Below are positions 29,073 through 36,391 of a stretch of DNA of 49,313 nucleotides, piece by piece. Within the stretch, counting starts at the first letter, position 1; each line of letters begins with the position of its first letter. A program made the position numbers and the translations under genes. The notes below the pieces were generated by a model that saw nothing but the letters and a program-made list of their open reading frames with translations, did no database searches and was not told where the DNA came from. This DNA comes from Acetobacteraceae bacterium (lineage in GTDB: Bacteria > Pseudomonadota > Alphaproteobacteria > Acetobacterales > Acetobacteraceae), in contig JALHQB010000036.1 in assembly GCA_022842185.1 (NCBI GenBank), positions 1-49,313 of the forward strand. Direction: 5' to 3'.

Positions 29073-30301
29073 AGCAGCTCGCGATACACGTCGAGCGTCG
29101 CCGCCTGCATGCGCGCCATCGTGTAGCCTTCCAGCACCGCCGCCCGTGCCCGCGCGCCCGCCGCAGCGCGCGCGGCGGGCGACATCGCCAACACATGCGC
29201 GATCGCCGCCGCCAGCGCGGCCGGGTCGCCGGGCGGCACGCGCCAGCCGGTCACGCCGTGCTCCACCGTCTCGGTCGGGCCGCCGAGGTCGCTGGCAATG
29301 ACGCAGCGTTCCATCGCCTGGGCCTCGATCACGGTGCGGCCGAAGGCTTCGGCGTCGGTCGAGGCATGCACGACCACATCGGCCAGCATCAGCGCCGCTG
29401 GGACATCCGCCGCGTGGCCGACAAGCCGCACACGCCCGCCCAGGCCCAGGGCGGCGATGCGGGCACGCAATTCCTCCTGGAAGGCGGGCTTGGCGCCGGC
29501 ATCGCCGACCAGCAAGGCCTGCGCGTCACCGGGCAGGCGGGCCATGGCCTCGACCAGCACGCCCTGCCCTTTCCACCGCGTCACCCGACCCGGCAGCATG
29601 ATCACGGGCCGCCCCGGCACCACCCCCCAGGCCGCGCGCAAGGCCGTGAGCCGGTCCGGTGCCACGGCCGTGGGGTCGAAGCGGCGTTCATCGACGCCGC
29701 GCGGGATGATGCGCAAACGGTCCTCGCCCACGCCATGGCGCGCGCGCACCACGCCCGCGATGAAGCGGCTGATCGCGATGACGCGGTCGCCCCGCGCCAT
29801 GACGGAATTGTACAGCCGCTTGCCGGGAAAGCCCTCATTGTAGGTGCCGTGGTATGTCGTGACGAATGGGGTGCCCGTGCGCCGCGCGGCCAGCAGCGCC
29901 GACCAGGCCGGCGCGCGGGACCGCGCATGCAGCACATCCACCGCCTCCGCCCGCGCAAGCGCCGCCAGCCGCCCGGCGTTGCGCCAGATCCCGCCCGGCG
30001 ATTTGGTGTCGAGCGGGAGGGTCACGTGCCGCGCGCCCAGCGCCTCGAGCGCCGGCACCAGGGGACCGCCGGCGGAGGCCACGATCGCACGGCCCCCGGC
30101 GGCGACCAGCGCCTGCGCAATCTCAAGCGTACCGCGCTCGACGCCGCCGGAGACGAGCGAGGGCAGGACCTGCAAAACGATGGGCGAGCGGGCGGCCAGA
30201 TCACTGTTTCCTGAACTGGATATTGTCGCGTTGCGCGGACTGCCGCAGTGCAGCACGGTGGGACTTGCGCGGATCACGCGATCGACGCAAGTGGGGTTCA
30301 T
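29069..30301 (-). CDS. Glycosyltransferase family 4 (GT-B fold)
   Basis: A GT4 retaining transferase of up to 410 residues. The N-terminal acceptor domain starts VLQVLPSLVSGGVERGTLEI. The donor domain shows MLPGRVTRWKGQGVLVEAM, VRLVGHAADVPA and the EAFGRTVIEAQAMERCVIAS segment with the EX7E pattern. The start is uncertain. The ATG at 30301, behind AGGTGG, gives 40 residues before the fold begins; shorter non-ATG starts near 30200 are possible and would avoid the overlap with the plus-strand gene at 30300. It is coupled to the GT9 gene and is probably part of LPS core or surface polysaccharide synthesis. Confidence 0.88.
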   Translation of the reverse strand: MNPTCVDRVIRASPTVLHCGSPRNATISSSGNSDLAARSPIVLQVLPSLVSGGVERGTLEIAQALVAAGGRAIVASAGGPLVPALEALGARHVTLPLDTKSPGGIWRNAGRLAALARAEAVDVLHARSRAPAWSALLAARRTGTPFVTTYHGTYNEGFPGKRLYNSVMARGDRVIAISRFIAGVVRARHGVGEDRLRIIPRGVDERRFDPTAVAPDRLTALRAAWGVVPGRPVIMLPGRVTRWKGQGVLVEAMARLPGDAQALLVGDAGAKPAFQEELRARIAALGLGGRVRLVGHAADVPAALMLADVVVHASTDAEAFGRTVIEAQAMERCVIASDLGGPTETVEHGVTGWRVPPGDPAALAAAIAHVLAMSPAARAAAGARARAAVLEGYTMARMQAATLDVYRELL

Positions 30302-30626
30302 GTCCACCTATTTCATGGCGATGCTGCTGCTTTCGGCAGGAAGCTTCATCCGCACGCGCTCCGAAGCCCCCGAAATGCGGCCAGCATCCGCCGCTTCGGA
30401 CATGGTCTGGGGGCTGGCCGCACGGGCATCCTTCTGGATGTGGCTCGCGCTCATCGTCTGGGGCTTCGTGACGTATCACTGGTCGCAGCCGGTGGCGGCG
30501 GTCATGGCCTCCCTGGCGATCAATGCCTTGATCGCAATGCGCGGGCCGATGCGGACCTGGCCCGGCCTGTCCCTGATGTTCTGCGCCGCGGGGCTGCTCT
30601 CCGGGACGGCCGTCTTCGTCCAGTAG
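30300..30626 (+). CDS. Small hypothetical membrane protein
   Basis: 108 residues with three hydrophobic stretches: residues 3-17 (YFMAMLLLSAGSF), about 40-65 (FWMWLALIVWGFVTY) with a second hydrophobic run to 80 (VAAVMASLAINALIAM), and a C-terminal segment (LSLMFCAAGLLSGTAVF). It has a Trp-rich, alpha-helical membrane profile and no known family. The start ATG shares the tetranucleotide CATG with the proposed GT4 start on the other strand. GGGG lies upstream. It converges on the metallo-hydrolase gene across a hairpin. The clear amphipathic pattern argues that it is a real gene. Confidence 0.55.
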   Translation: MSTYFMAMLLLSAGSFIRTRSEAPEMRPASAASDMVWGLAARASFWMWLALIVWGFVTYHWSQPVAAVMASLAINALIAMRGPMRTWPGLSLMFCAAGLLSGTAVFVQ

Positions 30627-30637
30627 CAGCCCGCCCC

Positions 30638-30661
30638 GCCGCCGGTCAGCCGACCGGTGGC
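30638..30661. terminator. Hairpin between converging genes
   Basis: A 9-base stem with one mismatch (30638-30646 with 30653-30661, loop CAGCCG) lies between the stop of the small membrane protein (30626) and the metallo-hydrolase, overlapping the stop codon of the latter. No T run is present. Confidence 0.45.
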
Positions 30662-31440
30662 AGATGCAGCGCGACGACCTCGCCATTCTGGCCATCCACC
30701 GCCGGATAACGTTCGCGAACCGCGGGGTCGTGGCCGGGGATCACGCGGTTGTCCTCGCCGCCCGCCAGTTTCTTCGCCCGCCGCCAGCCCGCCGCCATGG
30801 CGCCCAGGTCGAAGATGATCGGGAACGGATTGCCCGCCAGCGCATTGGAATAGAAATGCATGGCGTCGGAGGCGATCACCACCGGCCCGCGCGCCGTTTC
30901 CACCCGCACCACCTGCAAGCCGTCCGAATGGCCGCCGACGCGATGGACGGTGACGCCCGGCGCGATCTCGGCATCGCCATCGTGGAATTCAACGCGGTCG
31001 GCATACAGGGCCTGGACCATGGCGACGACGTGCGCGGCCTCGAACGGCATCCGGATGGCGTGGACGCACATGTGGCGGCCCACCGCGAAATGCATCTCCC
31101 GTTCCTGGAGGTGGAAGCGGGCGGCCGGGAAGATGTCCAGGCTGCCGGCATGGTCGTAGTGCAGATGCGTGATGATGACGTCCTGCACCTTCGCCGGGTC
31201 GGTACCCATCGCGGTGAGGCATTCACCGACCGAACGCGACAGTTTGCGGCCCCGCTTTTCAGCGAGTGCGGCATCGAAGCCGGTATCGACCACGATTTCC
31301 CGCCCGTCCGGCCCGCGCAGCAGCCAGACGAAATAGTCGAGCGGCATCGCCTCATGCGGGTCGGGCACCGGCAGCAGGTGGTTGGACTGCGCCGTGCGTT
31401 CATGCCGCCCGTAGCGGATGGCGTAGGCTTCCCATGTCAT
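30646..31440 (-). CDS. MBL-fold metallo-hydrolase (N-acyl-homoserine lactonase family type)
   Basis: A 264-residue metallo-beta-lactamase-fold hydrolase. The dinuclear zinc site is visible: H92, H94, D96 and H97 in THLHYDHAGSLD, a later metal histidine in VGGHSDGLQV, D in ASDAMHF and H in VIPGHDPAV. The 'PLDYFVWLLRGPDGREIVVD' start and the YDHAG form resemble the AHL-lactonase (AttM/AiiA) group, so a lactone is a plausible substrate, but many such enzymes have other esters as substrates. The ATG at 31440 overlaps the stop of the upstream dehydrogenase (ATGA), suggesting a shared catabolic unit. Confidence 0.85.
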   Translation of the reverse strand: MTWEAYAIRYGRHERTAQSNHLLPVPDPHEAMPLDYFVWLLRGPDGREIVVDTGFDAALAEKRGRKLSRSVGECLTAMGTDPAKVQDVIITHLHYDHAGSLDIFPAARFHLQEREMHFAVGRHMCVHAIRMPFEAAHVVAMVQALYADRVEFHDGDAEIAPGVTVHRVGGHSDGLQVVRVETARGPVVIASDAMHFYSNALAGNPFPIIFDLGAMAAGWRRAKKLAGGEDNRVIPGHDPAVRERYPAVDGQNGEVVALHLPPVG

Positions 31441-32342
31441 TTTTCGACATTCCCCCCAAGGACGGTGCCGGACAGCTGTTCGGACAGTTTGGCCACCGCG
31501 GTGTGATCCGCGCCAGGGCCGAGCAGCGCGGCGGCCGAAGCCCACATCTCCCGGCACAGCGCCGAGAAGGGGGTCGGCGTCGCGGTCTCACGCCCGACTT
31601 CCAGGGCGATGGACAGATCCTTGGCCATCAGATCGAGGCCGAAACCGGCATCGAAGCGACGCGACAGCACGTATTCCTTGAACTTCTTCTGGGTCGAGTT
31701 GTTCATGCCCGTGCTGGCGTTCAGCACATCGACCATCTTGGCCGGGTCCAGCCCGAATCGCTGGCCGATCAGCAGCGCCTCGATCCCGATCAGGAAGCCG
31801 CCGGCAGAAACGAGATTATTCAGCGCCTTCATCGCCTGCCCCGCGCCGATCGGCCCGCAACGGTGGATGGAAGTGCCCATCGCCTTCAGCACGACGTCCG
31901 CACGGTCCAGATCGGTATCATCGCCACCGGCCATGATGGCGAGCTGCCCGGTCCTGGCGCGCGGCACGCCGCCCGAGACGGGGCAGTCGATCATCGCCAC
32001 ACCCTGCGCCGCCAGACCCGCCGCGATGTCCCGCGTGCGGCCGGGCTGGCCCGATGTCATGTCGATGACCAGCATGCCCTTCGTCAGCGACGGACCGACG
32101 GCCTCCACCGCCTCGGCCACCTGCTTCGACGTCGGCACGATGATGACGACGGCATCCGCACCCTGCGCGGCATCGGCCGGCGATGCCGCCGCCTTGCCGC
32201 CGGTCTCGGCGGCAAAGGCATCGGCGCGGCCCGGCGCCACATCGGCGACCGTGACGTCGAAACCCGCTTTCACCAGGTTGGCCGCCATCGGCCAGCCCAT
32301 ATTCCCGATGCCCAGGAAGGCAATGCGCTTGATGGCGGCCAT
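31437..32342 (-). CDS. NAD(P)-dependent beta-hydroxyacid dehydrogenase (3-hydroxyisobutyrate dehydrogenase-like)
   Basis: A 301-residue member of the beta-hydroxyacid dehydrogenase family. The Rossmann motif is IAFLGIGNMGWPMAANLVKAG. The substrate-binding loop reads DCPVSGGVPRARTGQLAIMAGG, the catalytic lysine is in GAGQAMKALNNLVSAGG, and the C-terminal helix contains LMAKDLSIALEVG. It could oxidise 3-hydroxyisobutyrate, tartronate semialdehyde or a related acid. It lies between the carboxymuconolactone decarboxylase-like gene (4 bases apart) and the metallo-hydrolase (overlapping), which suggests a small degradation operon. Confidence 0.9.
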   Translation of the reverse strand: MAAIKRIAFLGIGNMGWPMAANLVKAGFDVTVADVAPGRADAFAAETGGKAAASPADAAQGADAVVIIVPTSKQVAEAVEAVGPSLTKGMLVIDMTSGQPGRTRDIAAGLAAQGVAMIDCPVSGGVPRARTGQLAIMAGGDDTDLDRADVVLKAMGTSIHRCGPIGAGQAMKALNNLVSAGGFLIGIEALLIGQRFGLDPAKMVDVLNASTGMNNSTQKKFKEYVLSRRFDAGFGLDLMAKDLSIALEVGRETATPTPFSALCREMWASAAALLGPGADHTAVAKLSEQLSGTVLGGNVEK

Positions 32343-32346
32343 GGTC

Positions 32347-32745
32347 TTACTTCTTCCCCGGAATGGCGCCTTCGGCGATCAGGATTTCATGCGCCGCCTT
32401 GAAGGCGTCGAGGCCCGCGGGGATGCCGCAATAGGCCGTGGCGTGCAGCAGGGTCGCCTTGATCTCATCGACAGTGATGCCGTTGTTCAGCGCGCCCTTC
32501 ACGTGCAGCTTCACCTCCGGGATCTTGCCCAGCGCGGTCAGCATGGCGAGGTTCAGCAGCGAGCGCGTCTTGCGGTCCAGCGTCGGGTCGCCCCAGGCCC
32601 AGCCCCAGGCCCAGGCGGTGGTGGCGCGCTGGAACGACATCATGAACTCGTCGGCCTTGGCCATCGAGCCATCGACATATTCGGCGCCGAGCACCTCGCG
32701 GCGGATCGGAAGGCCCTTGTCGAAAAGCGCAGAGTCGTCGGACAT
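32347..32745 (-). CDS. Carboxymuconolactone decarboxylase family protein
   Basis: A 132-residue small helical protein of the CMD/AhpD-like superfamily. The family pattern is visible as TLDRKTRSLLNLAMLTALGK, then ELHV-like VKLHVKGALNNGITVDEIKATLLHATAYCGIPAG. A single Cys replaces the CxxC of AhpD, so a PcaC-like decarboxylase or a lactone-handling role is more likely than peroxidase activity. The second ATG (32745), 9 bases after AGGGA, fits better than the one three codons upstream. It is first of the three-gene operon with the dehydrogenase and metallo-hydrolase. Confidence 0.88.
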   Translation of the reverse strand: MSDDSALFDKGLPIRREVLGAEYVDGSMAKADEFMMSFQRATTAWAWGWAWGDPTLDRKTRSLLNLAMLTALGKIPEVKLHVKGALNNGITVDEIKATLLHATAYCGIPAGLDAFKAAHEILIAEGAIPGKK

Positions 32746-32805
32746 GCGTTTCATTCCCTGGTTGCGTGTGCGGCGCGCACGCTGGCCCGGCCCGCCCGAA
32801 CGGTC

Positions 32806-32976
32806 AACGGGCAGGCCGGCGCCGCATCGTCCACCACCAGATGCCGCGCAATCTGGAATACGGCCTCACCCCCCTGGGGCGAAGCGCTGTGCCCCGCACT
32901 GGACGCGATCCTGGTCTGGGCGGCTGACCGCGAGCGCCTTGCCCCGCCGCGACACGCCACCGCCCCCATGCGATAG
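32806..32976 (+). pseudogene. HxlR-family regulator remnant, truncated and frameshifted
   Basis: The C-terminal half of an HxlR winged-helix regulator can be read on the plus strand across a frame change. Frame one gives RRIVHHQMPRNLEYGLTP up to about 32874. After one extra C in a run of six (32869-32874) the next frame gives WGEALCPALDAILVWAADRE and ends at TAG 32974-32976. The YxLTPxGxxLxPxLDxLxxW pattern is the family signature. The N-terminal wing and any start codon are missing. It sits 23 bases before the dehalogenase gene, which it may once have regulated. The left boundary is approximate. Confidence 0.6.
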
Positions 32977-32999
32977 GTGAGGCAGGAGGACGGCATCCG

Positions 33000-33884
33000 A
33001 TGATCTTCGAAGGCTTCACCCTGGAACACCGGGAGGCTGCCGGCGGGCGCTTCCATCTGCGCCGCGGCGGCAATGGCCCGCCCCTGCTGCTGCTGCACGG
33101 CAACCCGCAGACCCATGCGATGTGGCACCGCGTCGCGCCCATTCTGGCGCAGCGCTTCACCGTCATCTGCCCCGACATCACCGGATACGGCTTCAGCCAC
33201 AAGCCGCCGGTCAGCGAGGACCACGCCGCCTATTCCAAGCGGACCATGGCCGCCGAGCTGGTCGCGCTGATGCGCGGGCTGGGCCATGACCGTTTCCAGG
33301 TGGTGGCGCATGACCGCGGCGCCCGCGTCGCGCATCGCATGGCGCTGGACCATGCGGATGCCGTGGAGCGGCTGTGCACCATGGACATCATCCCCACGCT
33401 CGAACATTTCGAGCGAGTCGATATGAGTTTCGCCATGGGCTACTGGCATTGGTTCTTCCTGGCCCAGCGTCACCCGGGGCCGGAGGCGATGATCCGCGCT
33501 GACATCGAACCCTGGTTCGACTTCCACACATCCCGCGAGCCCAAACCGGCGGATTTCTTCCACCCGGAGGCGCGGGCCGACTACCTCGCCGCGCTGCACG
33601 AACCCGGCACGATCGAAGCGATCTGCGAGGATTATCGCGCGGCGACCAGCATCGACCTGGAGCACGACCGCGCATCCCGCGATGCGGGGCAGACGGTCCG
33701 CTGCCCGATGCTGGCGCTGTGGGGGGCGAAGGGCAGCATCCCGAAATGGTACAACGCGGCGGAGATCTGGGGGCGCTATGCCTCCGGACCGCTTGAGACC
33801 GGCGCCGTCCCATCAGGCCACTATTTGGCGGAGGAAGCGCCTGACGTCGTGCTCGCGCGGCTGGACGGCTTCCTCACGCGATAG
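33000..33884 (+). CDS. Haloacetate (fluoroacetate) dehalogenase-like alpha/beta hydrolase
   Basis: A 294-residue alpha/beta hydrolase that closely follows fluoroacetate dehalogenases. The oxyanion loop is LLLHGNPQTHAMW. The nucleophile is D105 in VVAHDRGARVAHRMALDH, with carboxylate-binding R106 and R109. The acidic D129 lies in CTMDIIPT, the halide pocket H150-W151 in GYWHWFFLAQ, and the catalytic H274 in SGHYLAEEAP. All family active-site residues that I know are in place. Expected reaction: haloacetate to glycolate and halide; epoxide hydrolase activity is a weaker alternative. It follows an HxlR remnant and overlaps the end of the converging kinase gene by 11 bases. Confidence 0.88.
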   Translation: MIFEGFTLEHREAAGGRFHLRRGGNGPPLLLLHGNPQTHAMWHRVAPILAQRFTVICPDITGYGFSHKPPVSEDHAAYSKRTMAAELVALMRGLGHDRFQVVAHDRGARVAHRMALDHADAVERLCTMDIIPTLEHFERVDMSFAMGYWHWFFLAQRHPGPEAMIRADIEPWFDFHTSREPKPADFFHPEARADYLAALHEPGTIEAICEDYRAATSIDLEHDRASRDAGQTVRCPMLALWGAKGSIPKWYNAAEIWGRYASGPLETGAVPSGHYLAEEAPDVVLARLDGFLTR

Positions 33885-34326
33885 GCGCATCCTCCTCCGG
33901 CAGCACCAGATGCAGCCGGTTGCGGCCATCCGCGGTGCGTTCATAGGCCAGTTCCACGGCGATGCGCCGCACCAGCGGCAGGCCGAGACCGCCGATCGGC
34001 GCCTCCCGCACGCTGGCGGGTTTGGGCGGCATGACGGCGGTGGTCGGATCGAAGGCGGCGCCGCGATCCTCGAAGGCCAGGCCGCACGTGGCGCCATCAT
34101 GCCAGGCAGTGACGACGACCTCGGGCGTGGCGCCAGCGGCGAAGCCATGCAGCAGTGTGTTCAGCGCCAATTCCTCGACCAGCAGTTCGGCCCGCGCGGC
34201 TGTGCGCGGGCCGGCACCGCGCCGGCGCAGAAAGCCCGAAACGGTCCGCTGCGCATCGCGCAGCGCGTCGGTCCCGCCACGCAGGACGATGCGAAGATCA
34301 CCCTCCACCACCTGCGGCAGGGTCAC
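33874..34326 (-). CDS. GHKL ATPase, anti-sigma factor/serine kinase (RsbW-like)
   Basis: A 150-residue HATPase_c_2 domain standing alone. The N box is LLVEELALNTLLHG with Mg-binding N56. The G1 box is FEDRGAAFDP with D87, and the glycine-rich lid is PIGGLGLPLVRR. Such proteins bind sigma factors or other targets and phosphorylate a STAS antagonist. The start is GTG, overlapping the STAS gene stop as GTGA, and the STAS and PP2C genes precede it, so the classic partner-switching trio is complete. No sigma factor gene is adjacent. Its last 11 bases overlap the converging dehalogenase gene. Confidence 0.88.
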   Translation of the reverse strand: MTLPQVVEGDLRIVLRGGTDALRDAQRTVSGFLRRRGAGPRTAARAELLVEELALNTLLHGFAAGATPEVVVTAWHDGATCGLAFEDRGAAFDPTTAVMPPKPASVREAPIGGLGLPLVRRIAVELAYERTADGRNRLHLVLPEEDAPIA

Positions 34327-34664
34327 GCCTGGATCTGGGCCAGCGCCGCCGCCTCATCCGGCATGACCGGGATCAGGTCATCGAGGGCGATGGTGCGGAA
34401 CACCTCCGCCACCGCCGGCTGCGCACCGAAGATCACCAGCTTGAAGCCGCCCCGGTCCGACACGCGCGCGGCGGCGATCAGCATCCGGATGCCGAGCGAG
34501 CCGACAAAGCTCACGCCGGTCATGTCGACCAGGACATGGCGCTGAGCCGCCCGCACTTGTGCGCCGAACGCCACCTCCACCTTCTCGGTCCCGCCAGCGT
34601 CCAGCCGCCCGGTCAGACCCAGCCGCTTGGGTGCCCCCGCGACATCGACCACCACCATGTCCAT
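34323..34664 (-). CDS. STAS-domain anti-sigma factor antagonist
   Basis: A 113-residue single STAS domain. The core HVLVDMTGVSFVGSLGIRML places S56 at the site phosphorylated in SpoIIAA/RsbV, with the usual following Gly-Leu/Ile-Arg. In the model the dephosphorylated protein binds the GHKL partner and frees its target. The ATG at 34664 lies 9 bases after GGAGG; codons above are not conserved. It is coupled to the kinase gene by GTGA and follows the PP2C gene by 49 bases. Confidence 0.9.
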   Translation of the reverse strand: MDMVVVDVAGAPKRLGLTGRLDAGGTEKVEVAFGAQVRAAQRHVLVDMTGVSFVGSLGIRMLIAAARVSDRGGFKLVIFGAQPAVAEVFRTIALDDLIPVMPDEAAALAQIQA

Positions 34665-34713
34665 CAGCTGAATCCTCCGTCGTCGCGCGATTCGGCGTGA
34701 CATCGCATGCGCG

Positions 34714-35805
34714 TCACACGAAATCGAGTGTCACCAGCGACACGTCATCATCAAGCGGTCCGGCCCGTGAAGCATTGCGCACGGCGCGCCAGAGCCGTTC
34801 GGGTTCCGCCAGGCCATGCACCGGCGGGGCCGCCAGGACCGGGAGGAAGTCGCCGATCGTCAGCTGCAGCCCGTCGGGGGTGATGACCTCGAAGGCGCCA
34901 TCGCTGAACAGATGGAGCCTGGCCCCCGGCGGCACCACGACCTCCGCCCGGCGATACGGCCAGTCCGGCGCCAGCCCGACGGCCGGGTTCTTCACCCACA
35001 GCGGATGCGGCGCGGCATCGCCGGGCACCATCATGAAGCCGGGGTGTTGTCCGGCGCAGCCAAAGCCCAGGATACGCGTCCGGACGTCATAGACCCCGTA
35101 CCAGATGCTGAAATACAGCCCGCCCTGCCGATCCATCTGGAAACGGTCATTGAGCGCCGCGAGCACCGAGGCCGCATCGGTGAAATCCGTCCCCGGTAGG
35201 CTGTGCACCCGCAGCAGGTTCATCACCGACGCGGCCAGCAACGCCGATCCCACCCCATGGCCCGACACATCGAGCAGCCAGGCGGCGAAGCGGTTCTCGT
35301 CCAGCCAGCCATAGCCGAAGCCGTCCCCGCCGATATTGGTCGAAGGTACGAAGCGCCAATCGGCCCGCACCGGGCCATCCGCAAGCGGGGGTGGCAACAG
35401 GGCCGCGACATAGCGGCCCGCGCGGGCGAGGTCCTTCTCCACCTCCTCGGTGCGGGCGAACTCCGCAGCGCGGCCGCTGCGATAGACCAGGGTGAACGGC
35501 CCGAGCGCCAGACGCGCACCGGACGCCAGGCGCTGCGGACCATCCGCCCGGCGGCCATCGACGATGGTGCCGTTGGTGGAACCCAGATCGGTGACGACCG
35601 CCGCCCCGTCCTCCAGCGCGATGATGCAATGACTGCGGGAGACGTCACCCGACGGCAGCACCACATCCGACTGCGCGCCGCGCCCGATGGTGAGCGGCCC
35701 GGGGCCGATGGCGACGCGCCGGGCGGGCTCGCCCTCGGCGGCATCGATGTCGAGCAGATGGACGATCGGTTCCGCCACCGCCGCCGGCGCGGCGCGGCGG
35801 AGCAT
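34714..35805 (-). CDS. FHA domain-PP2C (SpoIIE-type) serine phosphatase
   Basis: 363 residues with two domains. The FHA domain (about 38-105) shows IGRG, SRSHC at 56-60 and GSTNGT at 75-80. The linker EEVEKDLARAGRYVAALLPP is the helical segment typical before SpoIIE phosphatases. The PP2C domain (about 150-363) holds metal aspartates D161 in NIGGDGFG, D179 in LLDVSGHGVGSALLA, D302 in LFSDGAFE and a DDD near residue 352. It should dephosphorylate the STAS protein encoded next, with input through phosphothreonine binding by FHA. ATG 35805 follows GGAGG; a GTG at 35853 overlapping the DinB stop is an alternative start. Confidence 0.9.
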   Translation of the reverse strand: MLRRAAPAAVAEPIVHLLDIDAAEGEPARRVAIGPGPLTIGRGAQSDVVLPSGDVSRSHCIIALEDGAAVVTDLGSTNGTIVDGRRADGPQRLASGARLALGPFTLVYRSGRAAEFARTEEVEKDLARAGRYVAALLPPPLADGPVRADWRFVPSTNIGGDGFGYGWLDENRFAAWLLDVSGHGVGSALLAASVMNLLRVHSLPGTDFTDAASVLAALNDRFQMDRQGGLYFSIWYGVYDVRTRILGFGCAGQHPGFMMVPGDAAPHPLWVKNPAVGLAPDWPYRRAEVVVPPGARLHLFSDGAFEVITPDGLQLTIGDFLPVLAAPPVHGLAEPERLWRAVRNASRAGPLDDDVSLVTLDFV

Positions 35806-35849
35806 CGTGCGTTCCTCCTCCGGCGGGTGGCGTTCCGTGGCGTCGCTGG

Positions 35850-36374
35850 TCACGGCACGAGGCCCAGCGCCTGGAAATCCACCACCCAAGGCAGGTCGGT
35901 GTCCTCGGTGGTGGCGCCCGCGGCGGTGATCATTGCATGCGCCTGGCCGCGATGATGGGTCTGGTGGTTGAAGAAGTGGGTCACGGTGATCCACAGCGGC
36001 ATGGACACCTGCCGCTGCGTGGCGCCGGAGAGCCAGACCAGCGGCGCGGCGAGGCGCGATTCCGTCAGCCCGCCGGCCCAGGCAACGATGCCGGCATCGG
36101 CCTCCAGCCGGGCCGCCTTCATCATCGACCAGTCGGCGAGCAGTTGCGGGCTGTCCTTCATGGCGACCTGCGGCTTCTGCCAGCCGTCGAAGCGGCTCAT
36201 CCAGGTCGTGTCGCCCCACACCAGGTGGCTGAGCGTGCCGTGGATCGATCCCCAGAAGCCGCCACGGTCGGCGCGGCGCGCGGCATCGTCCAGCGTGTCC
36301 GCGGCGGCGTAGAGCCGGCGGTTCATCTCGGCATTGTACGCCGCCATCATGCGGCACCAGTCCGGGCTGATCAT
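35850..36374 (-). CDS. DinB family protein
   Basis: A 174-residue four-helix-bundle protein of the DinB/YfiT superfamily. The metal-binding histidines are visible as H in GTLSHLVWGDTTW and the pair in FFNHQTHHRGQAHAM. Members are often thiol-dependent transferases or of unknown function, so no reaction is assigned. ATG 36374 follows GGAGG; an open extension of 11 codons is not conserved. It lies 17 bases after the GNAT gene and ends in a possible GTGA overlap with the FHA-PP2C gene, placing it in the same transcription unit. Confidence 0.9.
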   Translation of the reverse strand: MISPDWCRMMAAYNAEMNRRLYAAADTLDDAARRADRGGFWGSIHGTLSHLVWGDTTWMSRFDGWQKPQVAMKDSPQLLADWSMMKAARLEADAGIVAWAGGLTESRLAAPLVWLSGATQRQVSMPLWITVTHFFNHQTHHRGQAHAMITAAGATTEDTDLPWVVDFQALGLVP

Positions 36375-36391
36375 CGGCGGAGCCTCCGGGG

